Source of the DNA: Scedosporium boydii
Taxonomy: Eukaryota; Ascomycota; Sordariomycetes; Microascales; Microascaceae
Assembly: GCA_002221725.1 (NCBI GenBank)
Contig: NJFT01000345.1
Location: 1 to 29,492 of the forward strand
Reading direction: 5' to 3'
Length of the DNA: 29,492 nt
Under the pieces are notes generated by a model. The model saw only the letters and a list, made by a program, of their open reading frames with translations. It made no database searches and was not told the DNA's origin. Shown here in pieces: positions 1 to 10,517 of this stretch (within the stretch, counting starts at the first letter, position 1; each line of letters opens with the position of its first letter). The translations under genes and the position numbers were made by a program.

Positions 1-641
1 TTCCTGTATTGTGGTGACTAGAAGTGTGGAAATAATCCATGATTGAAGTTGGATGGGCTGAAATGGCGATGTGGTTTTTTGGGGGGGCGGAATGGGGGGG
101 CGGGCGGAAAGTGGGGTCGTCAACTTAGAGCATACCCACCGGATCCCATTGACATCTACTCCCTTAACAGTTACATTACACACCCTTCGTCGAAACTCCC
201 TATACTCGGCATCGGGCTCGTCAGCCTCATCAGGCCACAGCCCTGGCCGTACGTGCTCAGCATACCAAAGTTTCCAAGCATCTAGTGATTCCCCCTCCGA
301 CCCCATTGGCTCGTCCCGCCAACGGAACATATTGCCATACCCTTTCTAACGATTTTCTGGAAGATCTCGTCGGGTAGGCTATTGGGTCCATAATGTAGGA
401 CCAATGCCTCGATGTCCAACTTTTCGGGGGCCCTAGGGTTCCCCACCCTGAAGCATCGCTTGACTCTCTGCGCGATGGCTTGGCTCGACGGATTTATCTG
501 TGTCTTATTAGTGGCAAGCCTCGTTAGCAGGGCTGCGATCTTCTCCCCATCCCAATTACTGAAGACAAAGAGGGGTATACCTCGAACTACCTGTCATAAG
601 TAGGCCTCGGCTTGGGCTGTCATCTTCAATGCGGGCGCCAT
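1..641 (-). pseudogene. Broken gag-like or unidentified reading frame
   Basis: On the minus strand an ATG at 641 opens a frame with protein-like composition. It meets TGA at 594-596 (CGA to TGA would explain it), runs on open to about 333, then needs a one-base shift to continue from 330 to the window edge. Recognisable stretches include FSNWDGEKIAALL, LPDEIFQKIV and LDAWKLWYAEHVRPGLWPDE. The last part, below about 180, is proline and C-run rich and may be intron or non-coding. It lies on the same strand as, and downstream of, Gypsy integrase remains, so it could be the gag of a second element in tandem, but I do not recognise the family. A decayed host gene is the alternative. Confidence 0.45.
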
Positions 642-1149
642 TCTGACTGACAAGGAAACAACACCTCGATTAGAGAATTTCGATCTCGACCAGACCAAAC
701 GATTGTCACTGGTGGTAGAGATTGGGTAAGTGACGAGGATAGGAGATTAGTGACGCCAAAGCAGGGAAGGGGTCCATAGAACTGATTTGGAGATAGGGTG
801 CGAGAGAGAAAAAAAAGTGATGGGGGAGAAGAGTTCGTGATGATGAAGAGGGAGGAATCTCAAAGATTAAGATGTTCTAGATAGGCTCTCCTTTCCTCGT
901 AAATAGCAAGGACGGTTCTGGAAGAGTTTGAGGTGATTAGTGCGCACTTTCCATTCCCGATCAGAGCCATGCAAATTCCTGATGATCTAGCTAACTGGTG
1001 ACACCTTCCTCACAAGGACTACTAGACTATTCTAGTGAGGGAAAAAACTTGTTCTCTACCAATCCTCTCACCTCGCACTTCGCACGCTATTGCCAAGCCC
1101 ACTGCCCTGGCTTCCATTCTTCCTTTCCCAATTCTTCGACAGCGCCTGT

Positions 1150-2560
1150 CGCTCGGACGATTCCCCAACCCGCTCTCGATTTCAGTTCACTTCTCGCCTC
1201 AGACCTGATTTCCGACCCCAAATCTTACTCCTCCGATCAGCGCCAGCCTCATCAAGAAGATCAAATTCCATTCCCAATCTCCCGGTCCAACAACAGGCCC
1301 TGTTCTAAAAAGGTTGAAATCCCAGCACACCTCGGAACTAAGGTCATCCCCATTGACCTTACATATCGGTTGCTGATCTTGAGTATTAGGGAGGGCAATA
1401 CCTCATCCCACAGATCTCGATTATCCAGACGCCAACTACCATTTCATTAACTGGTCCTTTACAAATCGGACCTGTATTTCAGAAAACCTGGTCGATTGGG
1501 GGTGCGAGACAGGACTAAATATGGCACGCACCCTGGGATTCTAAAAACTGCCGGACGGAATCGTTATCAAGACTCGAGCCATTATCATTGTATGTCTACC
1601 TCGGCCACCCCGAGATCGGGGCCCAATCCCTCGTCCAAACCTATAGGACCATCGGCCCATCACATACACGGGCTGGCTTATGTAGCAAATACCAACTAAC
1701 ACGTATCGGTTCCCTGTCCGTGAGCGGCCAAGGGGGCCGATAAAGTCCATGCCCACCATTTCCCACAGAGCAAACACTACTACAATTTGACAGGAGATGG
1801 TAGGTCGTCAACGCCCGGCCTGTTGGCAAACAATGCAACTCCTACACCATGCCTCTACATTCCTTGCCCCCATCGGCCACCAAGCAACCCCTCTCAAACG
1901 CTCCAAAGTAATGAGGTAAGTATAATGACCATGCTCGTCGTGTTCTTACCAGAGAACCGTCTCCACCATCTCTAGCCCGATACACTCTGACAGGGATTCG
2001 TCCCGCTCTTCCTAAAATAGGGCGCCTCGCTGGACCCAGAACATTCTCGACGAGTACCAAATCGACTTCTTTGTCAGTCCCCCAATCCCATACTCCCCAT
2101 GAACCAAGTATTAGCATACATCCCCATACCATTCCTCCCAGCTAGCACTAAGTAGACTCAATATCATCACACACCTAGCTCTCACCTCAGTCCTAAAGGC
2201 AACTCCCTCAACTTGATTTGGGTCAGGGTGATCTTGTAACTCGGGGTGTTTAACCTCGAAAGGCTGTCCGCAATCCGGATGATCCCTTCAGTGTTAGGCC
2301 TTTCCCGGTACTCCAATAGAAAGCTCATCAATGCATCCGCCCATCTCGCAATTTTTAATATAGGTAGTTGATGAATTGCCCATAGTTTAGATAGTAGATT
2401 TGTGATCGGTGTTTACAATGATAGGATAGGGACTCCCCTCGACCAATCACTCACTACACCTCCTAAAGGGCCCGGACAATTGCCAACACCTCCTTTTCCA
2501 AGTTAAATAACGCATCTCAGCGTCTAGGAGCCTCCAGCTCATATACAAGATATGGAGGAC
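1150..2560 (-). mobile_element. Decayed Ty3/Gypsy LTR retrotransposon pol (RNase H and integrase)
   Basis: Minus-strand frames, broken by stops and shifts, carry pol motifs in the usual order. The RNase H end has LLDAEMRY, then NTDHK near 2396-2428, then YRERPNTEG and IADSLSRL near 2250-2340. The integrase follows: a zinc-binding part with HGH and WCRSCIVCQQAG (about 1810-1940), the core start WEMVGMDFIGPL (about 1740-1770), FLESQGACH near 1540, and WDEVLPSLILKISNRY ending near 1340. Many stops sit where CGA or CAG would be expected, which fits RIP-type C-to-T decay. Reverse transcriptase and protease were not found, and no LTR pair could be marked, so this is an internal fragment. It cannot be active. 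Confidence 0.85.
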
Positions 2561-3460
2561 ATCCCCGAAGTTCCCACGGACCACTTGAAGAGGATTCAGC
2601 AGGTACCGATATCGAAGGGGAGGCGCTCCTTCCTAATCATAAGTCGGGTTCCCTGGTCGTCTTCAATTACCTTAAGCGTCTCCACCAGCTCAGCACAGTC
2701 CAGTGCCTGCTCCTACAGGCTCTCCAGCATAATCAAAGGAGCAATAGGGCACCCTTCCAAAGATCAGGGTAGATGTTGATTTAGTTATAAAGTTGATTAG
2801 GTGGAACTAACAAAATGTGATTGGATTCAATGATAACAGTGGTGGAATTGGGCGGACGGATGGTACGCCACCCAATGCCAGTGAGGGCATCAGATTGAAC
2901 CACAAATCCACAGTTTTAGGGACCAAAACAAAACCGACCAAAAACAATTGGATCCGATCGAGAGACTGATGTAATTGATAGGGAACACACAAAATTGATG
3001 GGGAATACAGTATAAACAGTCCACGATAAAAATCAGAATTCAATTGGATTAATCGGGTATCTAGCCAGTCACCGCACTTAGTCCTATGACTTAACAGCAA
3101 TTGTAAAAGAAAATATCGAAAGAAGCCCCTGGTTGAGAATATCTCGAGAGAGAGACTCGGGCTCATCTACGTTCGCGACTGAAGTTTAGGCATTGGTTCT
3201 TTTTCCTGATGCGTAGGCGCAGCTCCCTGGAGTCCCCGCATATTTGATAGACCAAACGCGAACTTGCCATGATAAAATAAAGGGAAGGAGCAAGACAGTC
3301 ACTTTGACCCGGTCCTATTTCTTCCCACGCGACCATTTTTCTTCCCGCGCAGTCTCGAGAGCTCACGTGGCCCCGCGTGTCACACTTTTCTAAGGGTTCC
3401 CCAACTTCTGCTGAATTCTTTTTCTTCCCTTCTCCAGCACGATCAAGAACCCGTTCTTTC
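2561..3460. other. Retroelement flank and helicase promoter region, no supported gene
   Basis: On minus, 2590-2720 has a short protein-like stretch (CAELVETLKVIEDD, then LMIRKERLPFDIG) that may belong to the neighbouring decayed retroelement. From about 2780 to 3200 the sequence is AT-richer, and open frames there lack recognisable motifs. From 3360 to 3468 the sequence is pyrimidine-rich, as is common just upstream of fungal transcripts, and it leads into the spliced leader of the helicase gene. No LTR boundary could be placed. Confidence 0.4.
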
Positions 3461-3468
3461 TGTCGTAC

Positions 3469-3823
3469 ATGCCTTCGCGCCCCAGCATTCCCATCTATCC
3501 AAACCCTTACGCATCTGGCTTCGCCGTAAGTACAGCTTTCTATCTTCTACCCTAGGCCGCTTGGGACCCTCGATTGTATCCTAACATCTTTATTTCAGAC
3601 GTTTACGTCTCCTAGATTTGGACTTCTTGATCGCCGACGGCTGTCGCCCGAGCTCCGCGATCCCCACCCCTCTCCGACGGCGTTAGAGCGATCACCTACC
3701 GGTGCGGCTCGCGCTCTGTCATTCCCCCATCTCTCTCTCCCCGACGAACGTTTGAGCAACCACCTACCGGTGGGGCTCGCGCTCTGTCCTCCCCCCATCC
3801 CTCTCTCTCCAACGAACGTTTGA
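3469..3823 (+). other. Spliced leader with possible upstream ORF (93 codons)
   Basis: An ATG at 3469 opens 19 codons (MPSRPSIPIYPNPYASGFA) up to a strong donor GTAAGT at 3526. A branch-like CTAAC and acceptor CAG end the intron at 3598 (73 nt). The frame then runs 74 further codons to TGA at 3821-3823, through the tandem repeats. A second intron-like segment (GTTAGT near 3932 to TAG near 4010) sits just before the main ATG at 4015. I read this as 5' leader exons of the helicase gene with an upstream ORF. An alternative is a separate small gene or an extra coding exon, but the frame does not join cleanly to the ATG at 4015. Confidence 0.4.
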
Positions 3824-3910
3824 GCAATCACCTACTGGTGCAGCTCGCGTTTCGACTCTCCAACGCCCTCTCCCACTGTGTTTGAGTGATCACCACTGGT
3901 GCCGCTTTCG
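3686..3910. repeat. 68-bp tandem repeat, about 3.5 copies
   Basis: Units begin at about 3686, 3754, 3822 and 3884 (spacing 68, 68, 62). Each carries GAGC..ACCTACCGGTG..GCTCGCGCTCTGTC followed by a C/T-rich stretch with CTCTCTCTCC. The period is not a multiple of three and stops appear in every frame across the array, so it is better read as leader or regulatory DNA than as coding. It lies in the leader of the helicase gene. Confidence 0.8.
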
Positions 3911-4014
3911 GTAACCCAACGCTCCACTGAGGTTAGTCTCCACGCCCTGTACTAAATTAACAACATTAATCATTAATTGCGGATTCTAATTAGTATTACC
4001 AGATTCTAGGCAAT

Positions 4015-7000
4015 ATGTCTGATATCAAGAAAAAGTCGCCTAGGTCTGGCATATACGACTGTGCGCTCGTCTTCCGGGATGGCAACAACGTGCGCATCGT
4101 GGGTGGTCAGAAAATGGGGTACCCCATGAACCATCGCACGCAGTTCTGCTGGTCAAACCAAGCGAACAGGCGGTCTTCCGTTGGTATTCGGATCCAGTTC
4201 CCAAGGTTGCCGAACGACGCCGTTGCTTTCGCCGACGTGGAGGGCCATCCAAGCGAGGCTTTCTTTGTTGACATCAGGCTCCATGTTGGTACTTGGACCT
4301 CGACTTCGGAGGAGGTGTCCGATCAGCTGCTCACAGCACTCCCGGCTCGCGAAACTACCAAGACTGCCAAGATGTGTCTGTTGAGGTTTAAGCTCAACGA
4401 CGGTGAAAAGCCGTTAGTTGAAGGCTTCGGCTTCCCGTTCATTGGCAATGACAAGGACAACCTCATTGTCAGTGGCGACGGCCTGTTGGACGGTGTCAAG
4501 TCTCTACGGGACATATGTTCGCAGACGGAGTTCACGCTTCTGTTTGGCGGACTACACCTTATGCCCAAAGGACGCACCAATTTCCAACAGGATTTCCCAG
4601 ATCCTGTCCGTGATGTGTTTCCTTACAGCACAGAGTACGTCATCCAGCCTTTCCCTTAGCTCTCCATCATTAGCTCTCCATCACTAATCAGTTCTGTAGC
4701 ACGTGGTGTATGGCCAGGTACCGCCAAGAGGTGCCCCAGTTCGCCAGAGACCGCCCTTACGACGCGACCTACAAGTTCGACAAGCACCATGATTACATGG
4801 TGAATGTTTCGCAGGGCGTAGTGCAGGACGTGTTCCACCTGGCTGAAGACGCGAAGGAGATCAGGTCGAAGGAGGTCTTCTGCACCTTCCTCCGCACCTG
4901 TGATAAGCCGGACAGTGTGGCTCTGGAGTTTACCGTCCTCATTTGGCACGATATCATGGTATGTGTGGATTTCATGAGTCAAAACCCCTGTCAACCGGCC
5001 AATCCTCCCGCTGGCCAATTCTGCTTTGCAGGGTAACTATGCAATCTGTATTTCTGCATACCATATGGATTGTGCATGATTACGCTTCAAAGCAAAAGCG
5101 GCCGGTTGGAGGGTTGGCCGGTTTGCTAGGGCCTTGACTTACCTCTCAATTGTTTGCTACAATCTCCTAACTATTATCCTATAGAAGGACGACAAGCTCG
5201 CACAGTCCCTATCGCGGCTCCTGTCCAAGGACTCCCCGTTGGCTCTCGCTTTCCGGCTCCCGCCGGCTAACGTGGTCGACGACGATGGTGAGGAGGGGCC
5301 TCGAGATACCATGTTCTGGGACGCCAGGCAATTGCCTCTCGAGGATTGGAAGCACTCCGGCTGCGACCTGGCGCTAAGGATCCGCCGCCCTCGAAGCAAG
5401 GATGCCAACTCCGCGGCGATGAACGTCGAGATCCCGGCCTACAGCGACTTTTCGGAATCGGAAATTGTCGGACATCATGCAGACAGCAAATACTACCTCA
5501 AATTAGATGCTGGGCTGCATGTTGCTCGCCGTCGAGTCGAGGCGGTTCACAAGGCCTTCAAGCAAGATGAGGTGCCCGAGGAATACGTCCGCCACCTCCT
5601 CAAACGGGACTTCCAGTTCGGCTCTGGTTTCCAAACCTTGTTGAGTGATCGCGTTTAGAAGACGGACGCTCCGGGTGACGGGCTAGAGTCTGCGACCTCC
5701 GCCCTGGCCAACCTCAAGATCTCCCCCCCGCCAAACACCCCCCCGTCGAACACCCTCCCGCACGTCGAGTTCATTGAACATCTCGACAAGAAGACTCGCA
5801 CCGCCATCTCCATGAGGATTAGCAAGGAGGCTCGTTCCCGGTATTCGAATTACCTCAAGGTCACCCGATTAGGCATTATTGCCATAATCGGCTTTGCCGG
5901 TTCCGGGAAGACTGAACTGCTGGCCCTGACAGCGTTCCTCTTCATGGCGCACCCCGACATTGGCAAAATCCATTGTAGCGCCCCGACGCATGTGGCGACA
6001 AGCAACTTCGCGGAGCGGCTGCATCGGCTTGGGATGGCCATCGCCAAAGAGACCGGCTCGTCTCCTCCTCTTGTGGTTCGCGGATATGCCGTGCAGACAG
6101 AGGTTTCGGCTTTCATCAAGATAGCCTCTGGCAAGTCTCGTGGGGCTGATGAGGAGATCGCCGACCCCTACCGCACTGGTAGGTGGTCCTTGAAGCTGTC
6201 ACCCTGTGAGTGGCTGCTTAAGGTCATGGGCGCGCGGAATTTCCAGCTCGGAGCTGCGGATCCCAAGTGCCTACATGACCTCCGAGAGCATGTGACGGCC
6301 GGCCGCCATTATGAGGGTCTACGGAAGTTTGCCGCCGGCGAGATCTCTTTCAGCGAGGTCGAGTCGTGCACTCCCAAGGGCGCCCTCAAGGACACGCCCT
6401 TCCAGCTGGTGATGGGCCTGATCGAGGACATCGTCATGATGGCCGACGCCGTTTGCACTACGCCGTTCGGTTCCAGCCAGGACCTCTACCACAAGTTCAA
6501 CACCAAGGTTGCCAAGGGTATTATCCTGGATGAAGCCGGTGCGATGTTGCAGGCGGATGCCCTGCTTGTCTGGGGTCGTGGCTGTCGCCCGTGCGCCATG
6601 GCGGGTGATCCACGTCAGCTCCCTCCGACCGTGATGACTCATAGGGAGGTCCGTGAGGGAAAGTGCTCAAACGCATTTTCGGAGCTGGCGAGGGTGTCGC
6701 AGCTGGAGCAGGTGAGGAGGAGCGGTTGGCCGTGTTTCGTCCTCAACGTCCAATTCCGCATTGTGGTTGGCTCGTTCGACTTGGCCCGGGATGTGATATA
6801 CCCCGACGTTGAGGCCTTCACCTACGCCGCCAAGGCTGCTGTGGCGGCTAACCCCTTGTTCACGAAGGTGGAGACTTGGGTCCAGCGTGCCTTCAAGGCG
6901 CCTCCTTGCCCAGCGGATACGGTTTTGCCCTTATTCTTCCACTGCCCAGGGTCTGAATGCCGACAAGACGAGGACTCCGGCTCCCGTTACAATGAGGGTC

Positions 7001-7614
7001 AAAACCGGAAAGCTCTGGCCATCGTCGAGGGCTTGCTTGGGGCTAACCTCGGCCTGAAGGGGTGCGATGTAGTCGTGATCACTCCCTACTCGGCTAACTT
7101 CACCAGGCTCCAAAAGGCCCTCAGCACCCACGCCTCCCCAGCATGTCGCGAAGTCGTCGTAAACACGACTGATTCTTTCCAGGGTAGGGAAGGGATGGTG
7201 GTCGTTTTTGTCCTGTGTGTGACCGCCAAGACGGGTCCTCTCTTCGTTGCCGACCAGCACAGAATCTGCGTTGGCATCACCCGACAGGTTGGGGCCCTAT
7301 TTGTCGTTGGTGACCTCAACACACTTCCTCCCGCAACCGGAAAATCGAAGGATCCCAAGAAGGACATCTTCGGCCGTTTCCTCCAGTACTTCCGCCAGAC
7401 AAAGCGGGTGGTCGGGCTCGACGTCTCTGGCACGGGGCAAGGGACGGGGCCGCAAACGAAGCCGGGCGCGGGACAAGGCGCGGGGCAAGGCCAACCGGGA
7501 AGTAGTGGACGTGGCGGGCGTGGTGGGCGTGGTGCCGGTAGCAGTCATCCATCGTCTGGTGGTGGACCGAGTTTGCCGCAGGGTCGAGGTCGGGGTCGTG
7601 GTCGTGGGGCTTAG
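4015..7614 (+). CDS. UPF1-like superfamily 1 helicase, three exons, interrupted by an in-frame TAG
   Basis: Exons are 4015-4634, 4700-4958 and 5185-7614, with introns GTACGT..TAG (65 nt) and GTATGT..TAG (226 nt, branch CTAAC). The frame is 1,102 codons long but has one TAG at 5656-5658, giving 450 residues before it and 651 after. No intron that would remove it looks believable. After the TAG come helicase motifs in order: Walker A GFAGSGKT (about residue 529), motif II ILDEAGA, motif III GDPRQLPP, then VLNVQFR, VVVITPYSANF, TDSFQGREG and GITRQ..LFVVGD. The C-terminus is Gly-rich with RGG and RGRGRG repeats typical of RNA binding. The 500-residue N-terminal half is unfamiliar but recurs in nearby relics. 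Family knowledge implies ATP-driven unwinding of RNA or DNA; the cellular role is unknown. If the TAG is a plain nonsense mutation this is a recent pseudogene. Confidence 0.85.
5656..5658 (+). other. In-frame TAG inside the helicase frame
   Basis: The codon reads TAG between GTT and AAG. The same frame is open on both sides and the downstream part holds all helicase motifs. A CAG-to-TAG change (CpA to TpA, the usual RIP change) is the simplest origin. Translation could restart at the ATG at 5812, just before Walker A. Confidence 0.85.
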
Positions 7615-7769
7615 GTGATTCGCTGTGATTAGGAATGGGGTTTAATTGATGATGTCACTTTCGTTGATCAGCTCTTGACGTGAACCACACGATGAAAATT
7701 GTATATTTCCTGAGTAGAATACGTGCTACAGTTCCTAATATTTCACACTCCAGATGACCTCCGGTCTCT

Positions 7770-8383
7770 ATCTAGTTGCCTGTAATCTTTGTTCGTTGGC
7801 ACAGAGATTGGGCAAAGGTTGCCAAGGCCTGGGAAATCGATTGGAGAGGTCAAATAGGTAATGACGAGGGATATTTCACCTTCTGGCGTGAACGACTCTC
7901 CCAACCGGGGTTGTTAACTCCTCGGAACTCAGAGTCGGCGACGAGTTCCTTGACGCGCTTCATGGCCCAGTTTTGATGCAGCTCATTGTAGAAGCTGCTG
8001 GAGTGCGAGCTTTCATGGGATCCGATAAGGTAAAAAAGCATACGAGGCTCCTAACCGTGAGAGCCGCGCACGGGCTGCCATCCACGCCGGCAAACGCAAC
8101 AGTGCCGTCCGGCGACCTAGGGAATAGTAGTCGAATGCCAACACATGGGCGCCTGTTCATCTGGTGTGACTAATAGAACTGAGTCCGGTGGTTGGCGGGG
8201 TATCCCATCTTCTTGCCATCGATCAGGCGTACACCCGAGGCGGGATCACAGAGCAGGGCGCATTCGTTCAGCTTGGTCCTTTGCCCAGCCTTGTTGGGCG
8301 ACATATTGGCTGAAGAAAGCGGATATATGCGTTAGAACAACATAATTCATAGCGGTCATGAGGAATTGACTTACCTGAAGAAG
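7770..8383 (-). pseudogene. Decayed N-terminal part of a helicase relative
   Basis: On minus, after an intron-like GTAAGT..TTCAG ending near 8320, an ATG opens MSPNKAG and then a stretch matching the N-terminus of the long helicase: MGYPANHRTQF, a TAG, then NRRPCVGIRLLFPRSPDGTVAFAGVDG (about 8260-8070). The intact gene has MGYPMNHRTQF and RRSSVGIRIQFPRLPNDAVAFADVEG at the same places, and its ATG also sits just behind an intron acceptor. Below 8040 a further protein-like frame (FYNELHQNWAMKRVKELV) ends at a possible intron near 7890; its relation to the family is unclear. The helicase core is missing from this copy. Confidence 0.7.
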
Positions 8384-9160
8384 CCAGACGAGATATATAG
8401 ATATGTGTGGTTCTCCGGTTAAGGATACCCAGATCAATCATCAGCAAGGCCTCGATGAGGGCGACAGCGACCCTGTTCTGGCCCAAATTGTACCGAGAGC
8501 GAGTGTCGTCGTCTTGTCGGCATCTCGACTCGGCGCAGTCGAAGAACAAGGGCAGAATCTTGTTCGGCAGGCAGGCCGCCGCCTTGAAGGTGCTTCGCAC
8601 CCACGTCTCGACCCTCATAAAGAGGGACTAGCCCTCACCATAACTATAATACTCTGTACGACACAGTAATATATAGCAGATGTCGGCACCAGGACCGAAT
8701 AAGCCCATAGCGGCTGTCGCTTGTCTCGCGATGGGTTTCGCTGTTTCCCGGAGTCGATCTCGATGAATGCCGAAATGTAAGAACAGCTGAAGTAGTGGCT
8801 ATATAAGGCTACTTACGGTCAAGTGCTGCTGACCGCGACACTTGAAGCATCTTTTGCTATCAGATAACTCAGCCGTGAGTGTGTCAATCCTGACGAAAAC
8901 CTCGTCTATATAGAACATCCCCGAACCACGAGAGGTGGGGGAAGAGCCAATCTCCTTGCCAATGGCCGTCCCAAGTTGGTGAAAGCCCTCGGCGAAGTTG
9001 GTTGTCGCCACACGCGTCGGGCCGCTCTGCAATAGATTTTGCCAATGTCGAGATGCGCCATGGACAGGCAGGCCGTAAGAGCGAGCATCTCAGTCTTGCT
9101 TGATCCAGCGAATCCGATGACGGCAATGATTCCCATGCGGGTGACCTTGGGGCACCTCTC
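8384..9160 (-). pseudogene. Decayed helicase core relative, minus strand, carrying a 118-bp insert
   Basis: Minus-strand pieces align in order with the long helicase. From about 9150: KVTR.GIIAVIGFAGSSKTEMLALTA (Walker A with G to S at GSGKT), then MAHLDIGKIYC, VATTNFAEGFHQLG and KEIGSSP, to about 8900. The insert at 8776-8893 follows. Then come ISAFIEIDSGK-like sequence (about 8770-8740) and, after a deletion, VETWVRSTFKAAAC, LPLFFDCAESRCRQDDDTRSRYN.GQNR (8610-8450), ending in degraded sequence matching TPYSANFTR near 8385. Frameshifts, stops, the missing DEAG and GDPRQ region and the altered Walker A show it is dead. It is inverted relative to the long gene. Confidence 0.8.
8776..8893 (-). 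mobile_element. 118-bp insertion element, copy 1, flanked by CGAAA direct repeats
   Basis: Against the long helicase, this relic has extra sequence exactly between codons for TE and VSAFIK. It is flanked by CGAAA at 8771-8775 and 8894-8898 on plus. The insert aligns almost gaplessly along its whole length with 11817-11937 on the other strand, sharing AGATGCT.CAAGTGTCGCG, GCACTTGAC and TTATATAGCCACT. There are no clear terminal inverted repeats and no poly-A. One frame reads CFKCRGQQHLT, like part of a CX2CX4H zinc knuckle, but may be chance. A MITE-like or introner-like element is possible. Confidence 0.65.
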
Positions 9161-9330
9161 GAATCATTTCGGACGAAGCAGAGTATCGAGGCTCTATAAT
9201 ATTGTAGAGGTGCTGCAGGATTGCGGCTCGTTGGCCTGGAAGCGATAAGGCATAGTTGCATGCCTGGCGAGCGTGTGATCCGTAGGTTCCTTTCCATGGG
9301 ACGGGGATATCGAGCGGAATTTATATCGGT

Positions 9331-9414
9331 CGGAGAGAGAGCCGGAGAGAGACTTGGAGAGAGACTTGGAGAGAACGTCGGACAGAGAACTGGATGGGGG
9401 CTTGGAGGGAGCAT
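9331..9414. repeat. 12-bp tandem repeat, seven units
   Basis: Seven diverging 12-bp units starting CGGAGAGAGAGC, then CGGAGAGAGACT and TGGAGAGAGACT, run head to tail from 9331 to 9414. The period is a multiple of three, so plus frames read as a four-residue repeat (GERL-like) and minus frames as SLSK or SPSL repeats. No gene with support covers it. Confidence 0.85.
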
Positions 9415-9429
9415 GGGTAGGCAAACCAA

Positions 9430-10510
9430 TTCCATCATCTTAGAGGGAATCCACGAGATGGCGAAGGTCGGTTTGATGGGGAAAACAATGAAGTTGATCA
9501 GATTGCAGTTAGAGTGGATGTTCAAGTGTAAATTCTGTGACCCACCTTCCCCAAACGCTTGCTTAATTTGCTTAATCTCGATGGTGATTCATCAATTGTT
9601 GTCCCATCCTTAGACGGGCAACAGTGCCCGAAAGGTCTGCTTGCAGGTGGGTTTAGGGAGCAAACCGCCAGGCAGGTGCGGTTAGTTGACACCTGTGCCT
9701 TCAGTGGGCAATGGGTGCAAAGGTACATAGGTACATCAATTGATGTAATCGATTGATGGCTGTCCATCGTCCACTGGCAGTCCTGCTTGATCGGATGATC
9801 CCCTGCAGCCATGTTGATACCAATGGTCATGTTTTAGCCGCTGCCTGGCGCTCAAAACATGCTCTTCTTGAAGGCCAGCACACCTTGATTGATCAGATCT
9901 CCAGCTTCGGGTACTAATCTACCAGAGTCTAATGTGCCCTGGTCTTGCCTGCCTGGGTGAGCGGGCTGCTTTCCGCCGTCGTAAGACCTCACGTGTTCCC
10001 TTGGAGGAAAAAAACAGTCATCAATGACTGTGGGTTCACTCAGTCCAGCTGGCAATCGTCCAGCTCGGCGACAATTTGAAGGCACCAATCTTGCCTTTAG
10101 ATAACGCCACTCAATTCAACAATAACAAACAGCAACAGACACGTAAACTCTGTCGAGAATCTTCGGGCTCATTCCAACGAATCCCCCGCTCACAATCCCA
10201 ACCAACCGGTTTCTAGTACCTCAGTTTACATGGAGCCACATTTCTACACACAAACAGGTAATCTAGGGTCCTGCATCCCCACTTGCCCCTTCAAAATTAC
10301 CCACCAGGCTTCACAGATCATGGCAATCAAGGCCGGGAGCCAAGCTTGCTCGTCCACCTCATCAGATCCTATGAGAGTTCTTTTCTGACCCTTTCACTGA
10401 GCTCCTTTCTACGAGTCCCCACCAGCGAGCACTATTATCCCACAACCCTGTTGCATCTCCACGGTCGCCGTTCGAGAAGCGGAATCAGGATCCTAAGCCT
10501 GTCACGATGA
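9430..10510. other. Intergenic, nothing supported
   Basis: No frame shows domain-like sequence, codon structure or splice signals that join into a gene. Short direct repeats occur (for example AGGTACAT twice near 9721-9735). The stretch separates the minus-strand helicase relic from the 88-bp repeat array. Confidence 0.4.
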
Positions 10511-10517
10511 CATTGCT

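Noticed and set aside
998..1450. Plus-strand 150-codon frame
   Set aside because: It lies opposite the minus-strand integrase remains, whose motifs explain the open frame; its own translation is Ser/Pro-rich and motif-free.
5587..5658. A 72-nt intron that would remove the TAG in the helicase
   Set aside because: The donor would be GTCCGC, there is no branch site, and it would delete a well-formed protein segment.
8819..8854. Zinc knuckle CFKCRGQQHLT as a real domain
   Set aside because: It lies inside the 118-bp insert, lacks the last cysteine, and the other copy is shifted by one base, so coding is doubtful.
8884..9525. Minus-strand 213-codon frame rich in Ser/Pro
   Set aside because: It crosses the 12-bp repeat and reads the helicase relic in the wrong frame; the homologous frame is the one with GFAGSSKT.
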